A stretch of DNA of 64,000 nucleotides from Actinomadura livida. GTDB lineage: Bacteria; Actinomycetota; Actinomycetes; Streptosporangiales; Streptosporangiaceae. Under the pieces are notes generated by a model. It saw only the letters and a program-made list of their open reading frames with translations. It had not been told where the DNA came from and did not search any database. Made by a program: the position numbers and the translations under genes. Location of the stretch: assembly GCF_014648675.1 (NCBI RefSeq), contig NZ_BMRO01000023.1:13338-77337 (forward strand). Direction: 5' to 3'. Shown here piece after piece: positions 17,463 through 26,650 of the stretch (position 1 is the first letter of the stretch; each line of letters begins with the position of its first letter).

Positions 17463-18560
17463 TCAGCCGGCGGCCGGGCGCGCGTCGAGCCCGGTGCAGC
17501 CCCGCAGGTTGTTCCACCGCTGGACGGCCGACTTCGCCTGGGCGCCCTTCAGCGGGATCGGGATGCCGCCGGAGATCTGGGCCGGGTCCCACTTGTCCTT
17601 GGTGACCTTGCCGTTCTCCACCTTCAGGTACAGCACACCGGACTCCGCCGTCTTGCCGTTGGCGGAGTAGAACACGAAGTTCCCCATGCCGTAGTGGACG
17701 TACGCGTCGTTCATGTAACCGCCGCCGGCCAGGATGTGCTGGTGGCCGCCGACGAGGATGTCGGCGCCCGCCGCGATGAGCTGCTCGGCGAGTTCCTTCT
17801 GCCGCGGCAGCGGGCAGGGCTCCAGCTCCGCACCCCAGTGCAGGTGGACGATGACGACGTCGGAACCCTTGCTGGCCTCCTTCACCGCCTGGACCATCCG
17901 CGGGACGTCCTTGGCGGAGGCAAGCCCGCCCTTGGAGTCCGTGGCCGTCCACGCCTGGATCAGGTGGTCGTCCAGTACCTGGGTCGCCCCGACAATGGCC
18001 AGCTTGTTGCCCTTAACGGTCACCCGGTAGGGACGGTACGCCTCAGCAGCGTTCTTGCCGATCCCAACGGTCGGGAACCGGGTGCGCTTGATGGCGGCCA
18101 GGGAATCGCGTAGGCCGCCCTCCGAGTAGTCCATGCCGTGGTTGTTGGCCATGGACGCGACGTCCACTCCGGCGGCCTTCAGCGCGGTGAGCGCGGTCGC
18201 CGGGGCCCGGAACGTGAACTGCTTGCCGGGCGCGGGCGTACCACCCGTCGTGATCGCCGTCTCCAGGTTGACCATCGCGAGGTCGGCCACGCTCAGCTTC
18301 TTCGCGATCGGCCCGAGCGCGGTCTTGGGGTTGTTGAGGCGCGGCCGCAGGATGCCCTCGAAGTGCACGTCGCCGCCGAACGCGAGGATGATCGGCTCCT
18401 TCGCGGGCGGCGCCGGCTTCGTCCCGCCCGAGGGCGCGCCCGACGTCGCGGACGGCGGCGTGGCGCCCTCCGCCTCGGAGTCGCCCGAACTGCCGCACGC
18501 CGCCGCCGTCAGCGCCAGCGTCCCCGCCATGGCCGCGGCCACGGCCGTCCTTCCACGCAT
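17463..18560 (-). CDS. CapA-family lipoprotein (metallophosphoesterase-like)
   Basis: The 365-residue protein has a lipobox ending at Cys22 (TAAAC), so it should be anchored on the outer face of the membrane. The CapA/PgsA-like metallophosphatase motifs are in order: FGGDVHFEG, NLETAI, ANNHGMDY, HLHWGAE and VGGHQH. CapA proteins act in poly-gamma-glutamate or capsule handling in Bacillus, but most actinobacterial members have no proven role. ATG 18560 sits 8 bases from AGGTGAGG, a better distance than ATG 18566. It lies upstream of the MerR pair on the same strand. Confidence 0.88.
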   Translation of the reverse strand: MRGRTAVAAAMAGTLALTAAACGSSGDSEAEGATPPSATSGAPSGGTKPAPPAKEPIILAFGGDVHFEGILRPRLNNPKTALGPIAKKLSVADLAMVNLETAITTGGTPAPGKQFTFRAPATALTALKAAGVDVASMANNHGMDYSEGGLRDSLAAIKRTRFPTVGIGKNAAEAYRPYRVTVKGNKLAIVGATQVLDDHLIQAWTATDSKGGLASAKDVPRMVQAVKEASKGSDVVIVHLHWGAELEPCPLPRQKELAEQLIAAGADILVGGHQHILAGGGYMNDAYVHYGMGNFVFYSANGKTAESGVLYLKVENGKVTKDKWDPAQISGGIPIPLKGAQAKSAVQRWNNLRGCTGLDARPAAG

Positions 18561-18784
18561 GCTCATCGCCTCACCTGCGTCGCCCCGGCCCCCTTGGATC
18601 CCCCGGGTCGGACGCCAAGCATGCCATGCACCCCCCGCGCCCTGACAAAGACATGCGTTTCAAAAACTTGAATCGTTCAGGTCCCTGGGGTTAGGTGGAG
18701 CCGAGCCCCAGGCCTTCTTCGGAGGGACGGCCCAAGCCTCGGGGCCTCCCTCACCGAGGGCGTGTCTCCACGGAAACACGCCCC
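18561..18784. other. Intergenic region between CapA and the Uma2 pair
   Basis: No gene is seen. It holds an AT-rich patch (about 18650-18680) that could carry the CapA promoter on the minus strand. A GGGCGTGT/ACACGCCC hairpin occupies about 18758-18783, just before the stronger hairpin that follows. Confidence 0.4.
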
Positions 18785-18820
18785 GAAGCGGCCGGGCGGC
18801 CTCCCCCGCCCGGCCGCTTC
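18785..18820 (+). terminator. Perfect 15-bp hairpin upstream of the first Uma2 gene
   Basis: GAAGCGGCCGGGCGG and its exact complement flank a 6-base loop. The right arm also marks where sequence similarity to the second Uma2 copy begins (CGGCCGCTTCC recurs at 19504), so the duplication end point lies inside this hairpin. Confidence 0.65.
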
Positions 18821-18842
18821 CCACCCCACGCCTCCTGACCTT

Positions 18843-18923
18843 GCGCTATAGGCTCTGGCCAGGTACCGGACCGAGTGCTAGGAGCCCGCACATGCCCCTC
18901 CCCGCCTGGGCGACGGACCCCTC
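18843..18923 (+). repeat. 81-bp direct repeat, copy 1 (5' region of Uma2 gene 1)
   Basis: These 81 bases recur exactly at 19538-19618. They span the presumed promoter/leader (TATAGGCT, AGGAG ribosome site) and the first ten codons. Weaker similarity extends both ways. Confidence 0.9.
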
Positions 18924-19500
18924 GATCCTCTTCATCACCGAAGAAGAGTACGAAGCCCTGCCGTCCGAGGTGTGCAAGACCATCGAGGTCGTCGGCGGCA
19001 GGGTCGTCTTCCGCGAGTCCCCGAGCCTGGAACACCAGCATGTTTCGCTCAACCTTGCGGTGGCGTTGAAGGCCGCTCGTCCGCCGAAGCCGTGTATCAG
19101 CGTCGTCCAGGACGCAGACATGCGCTATCGGTACTCGAATCCGCACGCAAGTCGACGAAACAAGCGTTTCACCCTGCGGCGGCCTGACATCAGCGTCATG
19201 CATTGCGTCGAGCGTGGCGCGAAGCTCTGGTCGGACGACGTCATCACCGCCATCGAGATCACGTCCACCGATGACGAGGTCGACTTCAACGACAAGCGCG
19301 CCGAATATGCGGCTCAGCGCATCCCCGCCTACTTGATCGTCATCATGGAGGACGGGCAGATCGTAGCGATCGAAGAACACCGGCTCGACTGGAGTGCCCG
19401 GAACTACCAGCTCGTCGCGGTCCACCGCGGAACCCTGGAGACCGAACTCCCGGAGGGCATGAAGGTGAACGTAACGTTCTCCGAGTTGGAGAGCGCCTGA
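18892..19500 (+). CDS. Uma2 family (DUF820) restriction-endonuclease-fold protein, copy 1
   Basis: The 202-residue protein belongs to Uma2/DUF820, a PD-(D/E)xK nuclease-fold family very abundant in actinomycetes and cyanobacteria with no settled role. Visible core residues are the Asp in RRPDISV, the AIEITS strand carrying the catalytic-type Glu, and DKRAEYAAQRIPAYLIV. AGGAG precedes ATG 18892 by 7 bases. It is the first of a tandem pair with the gene at 19587-20198. Confidence 0.88.
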   Translation: MPLPAWATDPSILFITEEEYEALPSEVCKTIEVVGGRVVFRESPSLEHQHVSLNLAVALKAARPPKPCISVVQDADMRYRYSNPHASRRNKRFTLRRPDISVMHCVERGAKLWSDDVITAIEITSTDDEVDFNDKRAEYAAQRIPAYLIVIMEDGQIVAIEEHRLDWSARNYQLVAVHRGTLETELPEGMKVNVTFSELESA

Positions 19501-19537
19501 CCCCGGCCGCTTCCCCATCCCCACGTCTTCTGACGTG

Positions 19538-19618
19538 GCGCTATAGGCTCTGGCCAGGTACCGGACCGAGTGCTAGGAGCCCGCACATGCCCCTCCCCGC
19601 CTGGGCGACGGACCCCTC
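19538..19618 (+). repeat. 81-bp direct repeat, copy 2 (5' region of Uma2 gene 2)
   Basis: This is identical to 18843-18923, including leader, ribosome site and the start of the coding region. The rest of the two coding regions is clearly diverged. Confidence 0.9.
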
Positions 19619-20198
19619 AAGCCTCCTCATCACCCGGGAGGAGTACGAGGCCCTGCCGGCAGAGGTCTGCAAGACCATCGAGGTGGTGGACGGCAGCGTC
19701 ATCTTCTGCGAATCGCCGTCACCCCGGCACCAGCGCGTCCAGCGAAACCTGACCCGGGCTTTGGACAACGCGCGGCCTACCGGCGGCCCCTGCATCGACG
19801 TGCTGCCGGACACCGACATGTACTACCTCGAAGATCACGCGGAGCGCGGGAAGAGCCGGTTCACCATGCGCCGGCCCGACATCAGCGTCCTGTACTGCCT
19901 CGAAGGAAACGCCAAGCTGACGAGCGCCAATGTCTTCACCGCCGTGGAGATCGCCGGCTCCGACAGCCAGAAGCGCGACTTCCAGGACAAGAAGGCGGAA
20001 TACGCGGGCGAGCGCATCCCGGTGTACCTCGTCGTCGTCCTCGACGCCGAGGACTTGATCCGGTCCGTGGAGGAGTACCGGCTCGACTGGTCGGGCCGCA
20101 GCTACCAGCTTGCGGCCGTTCATTACGACGTACTGGACACCGATCTTCCCGAGGGCATGAAGCTCAAGGTGGCGTTCTCCGAGTTGGAGAGCGTCTGA
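19587..20198 (+). CDS. Uma2 family (DUF820) protein, copy 2
   Basis: The 203-residue paralogue of the preceding gene has the same RRPDISV, AVEIAGSD and DKKAEYAGERIPVYLVV core. About half of all residues are identical by eye, but the first 11 residues and the DNA around the start are identical. Each copy carries its own leader, so both may be expressed independently. It converges on the NfeD-like gene at a gap of 8 bases. Confidence 0.88.
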   Translation: MPLPAWATDPSSLLITREEYEALPAEVCKTIEVVDGSVIFCESPSPRHQRVQRNLTRALDNARPTGGPCIDVLPDTDMYYLEDHAERGKSRFTMRRPDISVLYCLEGNAKLTSANVFTAVEIAGSDSQKRDFQDKKAEYAGERIPVYLVVVLDAEDLIRSVEEYRLDWSGRSYQLAAVHYDVLDTDLPEGMKLKVAFSELESV

Positions 20199-20206
20199 GC
20201 GGGCGG

Positions 20207-20626
20207 TCAGTGTTCTACTTTCTGGCGGTTGCCCCGGGTTAGTTCGTAGGGGGCTTCTGCGGGGATGACCACGTCGGGGTCGTAGGGGCGGGCCGTCCAC
20301 TCCTCGCCGCCGATCAGAGCGCGCCCGCCCCGGCGGTTCACCTCGGTGAGGGTGAGCGCCTCGCGGCCGACGAGCGCGGCGGTGCCCGAGCGCAGCGGCG
20401 GCGGCCGGGTGATGTGGCGGCGCGCGATGGGGCGGACGACGGCGAGCCCCGCGACGGACCCGATGGCGAACACCGCGACCTGCGCGGCGAAGGGGAGGCC
20501 GAGCGCGCCGGCGAGCCCGGCGGCCAGGGCGGCGGCGGCCAGCAGGCCCAGCGCGAACGTGAGCGTGAAGATCTCGGCGATTCCGAGCAGCGCGGCGACG
20601 GCCAGCCAGACGACCCACGACTCCAT
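20207..20626 (-). CDS. NfeD-like membrane protein
   Basis: The 139-residue protein has two or three transmembrane helices in residues 1-65, then a small C-terminal OB-fold domain (GREALTLTEVNRRGGRALIGGEEW), as in short NfeD/YuaF proteins. These usually partner a stomatin/SPFH protein in membrane microdomain organisation, but no stomatin gene is in this window. The start ATG 20626 follows AGGAGCTGCT. Confidence 0.85.
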   Translation of the reverse strand: MESWVVWLAVAALLGIAEIFTLTFALGLLAAAALAAGLAGALGLPFAAQVAVFAIGSVAGLAVVRPIARRHITRPPPLRSGTAALVGREALTLTEVNRRGGRALIGGEEWTARPYDPDVVIPAEAPYELTRGNRQKVEH

Positions 20627-20778
20627 AGCAGCTCCTCACGGCTGCCCGAAAGCCCTTCCCGCCAAGGTAACTCCAAAATCGACATCTCGGCCATGCCCGG
20701 TCAGGACATCTCGCGTCATGGCGTCCCCGGGCCGGGACAGGCCATGATGGAAAGGAGCCACTTACGAGGAGTGTCCCG

Positions 20779-22998
20779 ATGGGCGAGCGCATGGCCTTCC
20801 GCACCTGTCCCCTCTGCGAAGCCCTGTGCGGCCTCGAACTCACCCTGGACGACGCCGGAACGGTGACACGGGTACGAGGCGACGCGAAGGACCCGTTCAG
20901 CCAGGGCTTCATCTGCCCCAAGGGCGCGACGCTGGGCAGCCTCGACGGCGACCCCGACCGGCTGGCCGAGCCGCTCGTCGGGGGCGCCGCGGCCGGCTGG
21001 GACGAGGCGTTCGAGACCGTCCGGCGCGAGCTGGCCGCCGTCATCGCGAAGCACGGCCGGGACTCCGTCGCCGTCTACATCGGCAACCCGACCGCGCATT
21101 CGCTCGCCGGTCCCCTCTACGCGGGCGCGATCGTCAAGGCCATCCGCACCCGCAACATGTTCTCGGCCAGCACCGCCGACCAGATGCCGAAGCACGTGTC
21201 GTGCGGGCACATGTTCGGCGACCCCCTGGCGATCCCCGTGCCGGACCTGGACCGCACCGACCATCTCCTCATGCTCGGCGCCAACCCCCTCGAATCGAAC
21301 GGCAGCCTGTGCTCGGCGCCGGACTTCCCGGGGCGGCTCAAGGCGATCCGGGCGCGCGGCGGCAAGGTCGTCGTGGTCGACCCCCGCCGCACGCGGACGG
21401 CCGCCCTCGCCGACGAGCACCTGTTCATCCGCCCCGGGACGGACGCGTTCCTGCTGATGGCGCTCGTCCACACGCTGTTCGCCGAGGACCTGACGGCGTC
21501 CGCGGAGCACCTGGCCGGGCGCGTCAACGGCCTGGACGAACTCCGCGGCCTCGCCGTCGACTTCGCCCCCGAGCGCGTCGCCGAGATCACCGGCGTCCCG
21601 GCCGGCACGATCCGCCGCACGGCCCGCGAACTCGCCGCGGCCGGGCGCGCCGCCGTCTACGGACGCATCGGCACCTGCACACAGGCTTACGGGACGCTCA
21701 ACAGCTGGCTCGTGGACGTCCTCAACGTCCTCACGGGGAATCTCGACCGGCCCGGCGGCGCGATGTTCCCGCGTCCCGCCCACGCGCCCGTGTACCGGCG
21801 CAAGAAGCCGTTCACGACCGGGCGGTGGCGCAGCCGCGTCCGCGGACTGCCCGAGGTCAGCGGGGAACTGCCCGTCGCGACCCTTGTCGACGAGATCGAG
21901 ACGCCCGGCGAAGGCCAGGTCAAGGCGCTGATCACCATCGGCGGCAACCCGGCGCTGTCGGCCCCCAACTCCGACCGGCTCGACCGCGCGCTCGCCGGCC
22001 TGGAGTTCATGGTCAGCGTCGACCCCTACCTGAACGAGACGACCCGGCACGCGCACGTCGTCCTGCCGCCGCCGCGCCCCGCGCAGACGCCGCACTACGA
22101 CCTCGCGCTGGTCGGGCTCGCCGTCCGCAACTACGCGCGCTTCTCCGTGCCGGCGGTGCCGCTGCCGGACGGGCGGCCCAGCGAGGCGGAGATCCTGGCG
22201 CGCCTCGCCATGATCGCCTCCGGCACGGACGGCGACCCCGCCGCCCTCGACGAGCTGATCATCAACACGACGCTCACGAAGGCCGCCGCCTCCGCGGGCT
22301 CGCCCGTCCACGGCCGCGACCCCGAAGAGCTGCGCAAGATGCTCGACAGCGGCACCCCGACCGAGCAGCGCCTCGACATGATGCTGCGCCTCGGCCCGTA
22401 CGGCGACGGCTTCGGGGCCGAAGCGTCCGGCCTCACCCTCACCCGGCTGCGCACCGAGCACCCCCACGGCCTCGACCTGGGCGCCCTGGAGCCCCGCCTG
22501 GACGAGGTCCTCTGCACCACCTCAGGACGCGTGGAGCTGTGCCCGTCCACGTTCGCCGCCGACGTGGACCGCCTCCACGCGGCCCTGAACGACCCCGCGC
22601 CCACCGGAATGCTCCTGATCGGACGCCGCCACCTGCGCTCCAACAACAGCTGGCTGCACAACGTCCCCGAACTGGTGCGCGGCTCCAACACGTGCACGCT
22701 CCAGCTCAACCCCGCCGACGCCGAACGCCTCGGCATCTCCACCGGCGATTGCGTCCGCGTCACGTCCCGCACGGGCACCGTCGAGGCCGTCGCCGAACCC
22801 ACCGACACCGTCATGCCCGGCGTCGTCAGCCTCCCGCACGGCTGGGGCCATGACCGACCCGGTACCCGCACGGAGGTCGCCCACCGCAACGCGGGGGTCA
22901 ACGTCAACTCCGTCACCGACGACCAGGAGATCGACCCCCTGTCCGGCAACGCCGTGTTCAACGGCGTCCCCGTGACGCTGGAGCCCGTGGCGCGCTGA
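20779..22998 (+). CDS. Molybdopterin-dependent oxidoreductase (formate-dehydrogenase/nitrate-reductase family)
   Basis: The 739-residue protein binds a [4Fe-4S] cluster through Cys10-x2-Cys13-x3-Cys17-x28-Cys46 and Mo-bis-MGD in the domains that follow. PRRTRTA, GANPLESNG, GNPALSAPN and a C-terminal GDCVRVTSRTG dinucleotide-binding barrel are visible. At the usual Mo-ligand position the sequence reads ADQMPKHVS with no Cys or Sec. The metal may therefore have Ser, Asp or no protein ligand. No partner subunit or maturase gene is adjacent, apart from the Rieske protein 100 bases downstream on the same strand. GAGGAG precedes ATG 20779. The substrate is unknown. Confidence 0.88.
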   Translation: MGERMAFRTCPLCEALCGLELTLDDAGTVTRVRGDAKDPFSQGFICPKGATLGSLDGDPDRLAEPLVGGAAAGWDEAFETVRRELAAVIAKHGRDSVAVYIGNPTAHSLAGPLYAGAIVKAIRTRNMFSASTADQMPKHVSCGHMFGDPLAIPVPDLDRTDHLLMLGANPLESNGSLCSAPDFPGRLKAIRARGGKVVVVDPRRTRTAALADEHLFIRPGTDAFLLMALVHTLFAEDLTASAEHLAGRVNGLDELRGLAVDFAPERVAEITGVPAGTIRRTARELAAAGRAAVYGRIGTCTQAYGTLNSWLVDVLNVLTGNLDRPGGAMFPRPAHAPVYRRKKPFTTGRWRSRVRGLPEVSGELPVATLVDEIETPGEGQVKALITIGGNPALSAPNSDRLDRALAGLEFMVSVDPYLNETTRHAHVVLPPPRPAQTPHYDLALVGLAVRNYARFSVPAVPLPDGRPSEAEILARLAMIASGTDGDPAALDELIINTTLTKAAASAGSPVHGRDPEELRKMLDSGTPTEQRLDMMLRLGPYGDGFGAEASGLTLTRLRTEHPHGLDLGALEPRLDEVLCTTSGRVELCPSTFAADVDRLHAALNDPAPTGMLLIGRRHLRSNNSWLHNVPELVRGSNTCTLQLNPADAERLGISTGDCVRVTSRTGTVEAVAEPTDTVMPGVVSLPHGWGHDRPGTRTEVAHRNAGVNVNSVTDDQEIDPLSGNAVFNGVPVTLEPVAR

Positions 22999-23099
22999 CC
23001 CCGTGGTTTAGCCTTATCCGCCATCAGGTAGGAATGACTGGCCACATACGTACGCAGATGACCACTGTCGCGACAGGCGTCTCAGCGCGGAGGAGGGGC

Positions 23100-24011
23100 A
23101 TGATTCGCAGGACGAGCCGGCGCATGTCCCGGCCCCAGGGCTCGACACGACTGGCGACCGCCACCGAGAGCCTGGAACGCGCCCGCGGCCTCGACCGCAC
23201 GATCCGCGCCCTGTCCACGGCCGTCCGCCGGACGCTGCGCACCGGCACGATCAAGGACACCCTGCACGGCGTCCCGATAGGGCACCCCGCGCACCCGCCG
23301 CTGACCGACCTGCCCATGGGCATGTGGATGTCCGCCGCCCTCCTGGACCTCGTGCCGGGCACCCGGCGCGCCTCGCAGACCCTCGTCGCCGCGGGGCTGG
23401 CCGGCGCCGTCCCGACCGTCCTCACCGGCATCGCCGACTGGTCGGCGATGCACCGCGAGCAGCAGCGCGTCGGCCTGGTCCACGCGGCGAGCATGGCGAC
23501 CGCGAGCGGCCTGTACTCGGCGTCCTTCGTGGCCCGCTACCAGGGCCGCGACGCCGCCGGCCGCGCCTTCGGCTTCGCCGGCCTCACCGCCCTCCTGGCG
23601 GGCGGCTACCTGGGCGGCCACCTGGCCTTCCGCCAGGCCGGCGGCGCCAGCCACGCCGACCAGACCGCCCACCTCGTCAGCCTCGGCTGGCACGACCTGT
23701 GCAGCACCGACGACCTCCCGGACGGCTGGCCGGTGCACCGCCGCCTCGGCTACATCAGCCTGTTCGTCCTGCGCACCGGCGACGAGGTCCACGTCCTGAC
23801 CGACCGCTGCAGCCACCTGGCCGGCCCCCTCCACCAGGGCCGCATCGTCACCGACGACAACGCCGACACCTGCGTGATCTGCCCCTGGCACGGCAGCACC
23901 TTCCGCGTCCGCGACGGCGCCGTCGTCCACGGCCCCGCCACGGCCCGCCAGCCGTCCTTCGAGACCCGCGTAACCGACGAGGGAACGGTCCAAGTCCGCC
24001 CCCTCGGCTGA
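23100..24011 (+). CDS. Membrane Rieske [2Fe-2S] protein with DUF2231 domain
   Basis: The 303-residue protein has a DUF2231 membrane domain (HGVPIGHPAHPPLTDLP, then about four helices across residues 70-180). A C-terminal Rieske domain follows with Cys237-x-His239 and Cys261-x2-His264. It should pass electrons at the membrane. Its position behind the molybdopterin oxidoreductase suggests a redox pair, which is inference. ATG 23100 follows GGAGGAGGGG. The last 200 bases recur in decayed form at 29767-29976, so this 3' end marks the left edge of a 5.7-kb module. Confidence 0.88.
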   Translation: MIRRTSRRMSRPQGSTRLATATESLERARGLDRTIRALSTAVRRTLRTGTIKDTLHGVPIGHPAHPPLTDLPMGMWMSAALLDLVPGTRRASQTLVAAGLAGAVPTVLTGIADWSAMHREQQRVGLVHAASMATASGLYSASFVARYQGRDAAGRAFGFAGLTALLAGGYLGGHLAFRQAGGASHADQTAHLVSLGWHDLCSTDDLPDGWPVHRRLGYISLFVLRTGDEVHVLTDRCSHLAGPLHQGRIVTDDNADTCVICPWHGSTFRVRDGAVVHGPATARQPSFETRVTDEGTVQVRPLG

Positions 24012-24030
24012 CCGGTCGGCGAGGCCCTTG

Positions 24031-26523
24031 TCAGCGGCCTGGACGAGGACGGCGCCGACCGCCCGCTGTGCGAGCACTCCGTGCTCCCGGGATACCGGAG
24101 CCGACCATCCGCCGGGCCGCCTCCAGATTCGTCCGCACCCTCTCGGTGCTCGGGTGGTCGGCCCCGAGAACCCGCTCGGAGTCGGCGAGGGCCTGTTGGA
24201 AAAGCGGCAGCGCACGCCCCAGGTTGCCGGCTCGGACGTAGGCGTTGGCGAGATTATTGCGGGACACCAACGTGTCCGGATGATCGTCACCCCAGACCCG
24301 CTCCCGATCGGCCAAGGTGGACTTGTAGAGCCTCACCGCACGTCCTAGGTCACCGGCCGCCTCGTAGGCGGCGGCGAGATTGTTGCGGGACACCAGGGTG
24401 TCGGGGTGGTCGTCGCCCAGCACCCGGCCGCGATCGGTGACGGTGGCCTCGAACAGGGGAATCGCACGCCCCGCATCACCGGCCACCACATAGGCATGAG
24501 CGAGATTGTTGCGAGACCCCAGGGTGTCGGGGTGATCGTCGCCCAGCACCCGCTCGCAATCGGCGAGAGCAGCCTCCAACAGCGAGATCGCACGCCCCGC
24601 ATCACCGGCCACCACATAGGCATGAGCGAGATTGTTGCGAGACGCCAGCGTGTCGGGGTGATCGTCACCCAGGACCCGCCTCCGATCGGCCAAGGTGACC
24701 TCGTACAGCCTGACCGCACGCCCCACATCACCGGCCGCCTCGTATGCGGAGGCGAGGTTGTTGCGATAGGTCAGGCTGCGGTGGTGGTCAAGCCCTAGCA
24801 GCCGTTCGCAGTCGTCGAGGATCCGGCGGTACAACGGGACCGCACGTCGCAGGTCACCGGCCACTTGGTAGGCGAGAGCGAGGTTGTTGCGGAACATGAG
24901 GACGTCGGGATGATCGTTGTCTAGCGTGCGCTCGCAATCCGTGAGGGCGGCCTCGAACAGCGGGATCGCACGTCCCAGATCACCGGCCGCCTGGTAAGCG
25001 GAGGCGAGGTTGCTGCGGGACTCCAGGGTGTCGCGGTGGTCACCGCCCAGCATCCGCTCGCGACCGGCCAGGGCACGCCGGAAGTAGGTGATCGCACGGT
25101 TCAGTGCACCTTGGCCGAGCAGAAAGCACGCGGTTCCGCTGAGCACTCGCGCCATGGCGATCGTGTCGGTGTCGGGGCCGGTGCGGTCGACCAGGGCGGT
25201 GACGTGCGGGGCGAGGATCTGCCAGGTCGGCCACTGTGCCGGATCCTCGACCGTGGTCGGGATGGCCTGGTTGAGCAGGTCGGTGGCCTGGCTGCGGGCT
25301 CGGTCGATGTCGTCCGGGCGGCGGTGGGGGTCGCCGTCGTCCTGGACCGGACGCGGGTCGGGAGTGCGGGCGACCGCTTGGACCAGTCGATGGACGGTGA
25401 CGGTGTCGGCGTCCAGGTTGATCATGTTGTAGGCGGACAGGTCGCCCAGCGCGGTCGCGAGCTCCGCCGCGCCGCCGAGCGGGGCGAGCAGGCCGCGCGG
25501 TATGCCCTCGGGCGCCCACCACGCCAGGACGCGCAGCACGTCTCCGGCCAGCGACCCGTCGGCGGCGAGGTGGTCGAGGGTGAGGCGCCAGATCCGGGCG
25601 ATGGTGCGTTCACCGTCAGCGCCGCGGGCCGCCTGGTCGTACATCACCGCCGGTTCCGCCCGCAGCAGCTCCAGATAGGCGACGGGGGACAGGTGCGTCT
25701 GGCGCATGTAGGCGCCCGCCTGCTTGACGGCCAGCGGAAGGTGGCCAAGCTCGGCGCACAGTTCGGCGGCACCGGTCAGGTCGGCGGGACGACCCGTGGT
25801 GAGGATGCGGGCCAGCAACTCCTCCGCTTCGGACGCACTGAGCACGTCCAGCTCGATCAACGCCGGGACGAGGTCGTACCACCCCTCCCGCAGCCGACTG
25901 GTGATCAGGAACCGGCCTCCCGGAGCGCCGGTCACCAGCTCTGCCACATCGGCGGGGTGAGTGACGTTGTCGAGCACCACCAGCCAGCCGGTGTGCGCGG
26001 CCAGCCACCGCCGCGCCCAGTCCGCCCGGTCCTCCAACCCCACCGCCGCCGGCGCGCCGCGGGTCATCTCGGGCACCAGCATCCCAGCGAGGTCGGCCAG
26101 CCCCGCGGTGACGCCCGCAGCCGAGTCGGCGGTGATCCACCACGTCAGGTCATGCTCATCGGCGTGCCGATGCGCCCACTGCGCGGCCAGCGCGCTCTTG
26201 CCGACACCGCCCAGCCCGTGGACCGCCTGCACGACCGCCCCGCCGGGGGCTTCCAGCGCATCTTCCAGCTCGGCCAGCTTCTCGTCCCGCCCGACGAACG
26301 TCGCCGTGTGCAACGGCAGGGCGGGCGGCACCCGAGGCGGCGGATCCACATCTTCGGGACGCGGCAGCGGTGCCGCCCGGTACACATCACCGACATGCGT
26401 GGACGAGCCGATGATGTCGCCACCGGCGGCCATCGCCCCGGCACCAGCCGCTTCAATCAGCCCGCCCGGCCGCGCCGCGTCCCGCCCCACCTCACCGGGT
26501 GACGAGCCGCCCCCACTGCTCAT
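24031..26523 (-). CDS. STAND NTPase: NB-ARC domain with C-terminal tetratricopeptide repeats
   Basis: The 830-residue protein has a short Gly/Ala-rich N-terminus and an NB-ARC core from about residue 76. Walker A is GLGGVGKSA (103-111), Walker B LVVLDNV (181-187), a sensor-like RFLITSR (204-210) and a GHLPLAVKQAG helix near 272-283. A winged-helix region leads to 7-8 TPRs of 42 residues (about 465-805) with the unit NNLAxAYxxAGDxGRA. STAND proteins are signalling switches that oligomerise on ligand binding, and some act in phage defence. No effector enzyme domain is visible here. ATG 26523 follows GGGAGG. It is the last gene of the minus-strand accessory operon. Confidence 0.88.
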   Translation of the reverse strand: MSSGGGSSPGEVGRDAARPGGLIEAAGAGAMAAGGDIIGSSTHVGDVYRAAPLPRPEDVDPPPRVPPALPLHTATFVGRDEKLAELEDALEAPGGAVVQAVHGLGGVGKSALAAQWAHRHADEHDLTWWITADSAAGVTAGLADLAGMLVPEMTRGAPAAVGLEDRADWARRWLAAHTGWLVVLDNVTHPADVAELVTGAPGGRFLITSRLREGWYDLVPALIELDVLSASEAEELLARILTTGRPADLTGAAELCAELGHLPLAVKQAGAYMRQTHLSPVAYLELLRAEPAVMYDQAARGADGERTIARIWRLTLDHLAADGSLAGDVLRVLAWWAPEGIPRGLLAPLGGAAELATALGDLSAYNMINLDADTVTVHRLVQAVARTPDPRPVQDDGDPHRRPDDIDRARSQATDLLNQAIPTTVEDPAQWPTWQILAPHVTALVDRTGPDTDTIAMARVLSGTACFLLGQGALNRAITYFRRALAGRERMLGGDHRDTLESRSNLASAYQAAGDLGRAIPLFEAALTDCERTLDNDHPDVLMFRNNLALAYQVAGDLRRAVPLYRRILDDCERLLGLDHHRSLTYRNNLASAYEAAGDVGRAVRLYEVTLADRRRVLGDDHPDTLASRNNLAHAYVVAGDAGRAISLLEAALADCERVLGDDHPDTLGSRNNLAHAYVVAGDAGRAIPLFEATVTDRGRVLGDDHPDTLVSRNNLAAAYEAAGDLGRAVRLYKSTLADRERVWGDDHPDTLVSRNNLANAYVRAGNLGRALPLFQQALADSERVLGADHPSTERVRTNLEAARRMVGSGIPGARSARTAGGRRRPRPGR
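24090..25110 (-). repeat. 126-bp tandem repeats encoding TPRs
   Basis: Seven to eight units of 126 bases (42 codons) encode the TPR array. Two neighbouring units near 24440-24690 are nearly identical at the DNA level (for example ACATAGGCATGAGCGAGATT recurs exactly), implying recent unit duplication or conversion. Confidence 0.85.
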
Positions 26524-26650
26524 CACGCCTCCCGCAGCGCCCGCGAAACCCCGTCCCACACCGATTGTTCCGCGCCGCCTGTCCTCCCACGGCCGCTTCG
26601 CCGCACCCGGCCACCACCCTCCAGGCCAGAACGCTCAACGCGCAGCGATA

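Noticed and set aside
23842..24011. Rieske 3' end as a short integrase att site
   Set aside because: The repeated unit is about 200 bases and diverged, not a short identical att core, and there is no integrase. Listed as a bracketed module rather than a proven element.
24090..25110. Regular 126-bp repeats as a CRISPR-like array
   Set aside because: The repeats encode TPRs in frame without spacers and are far too long.
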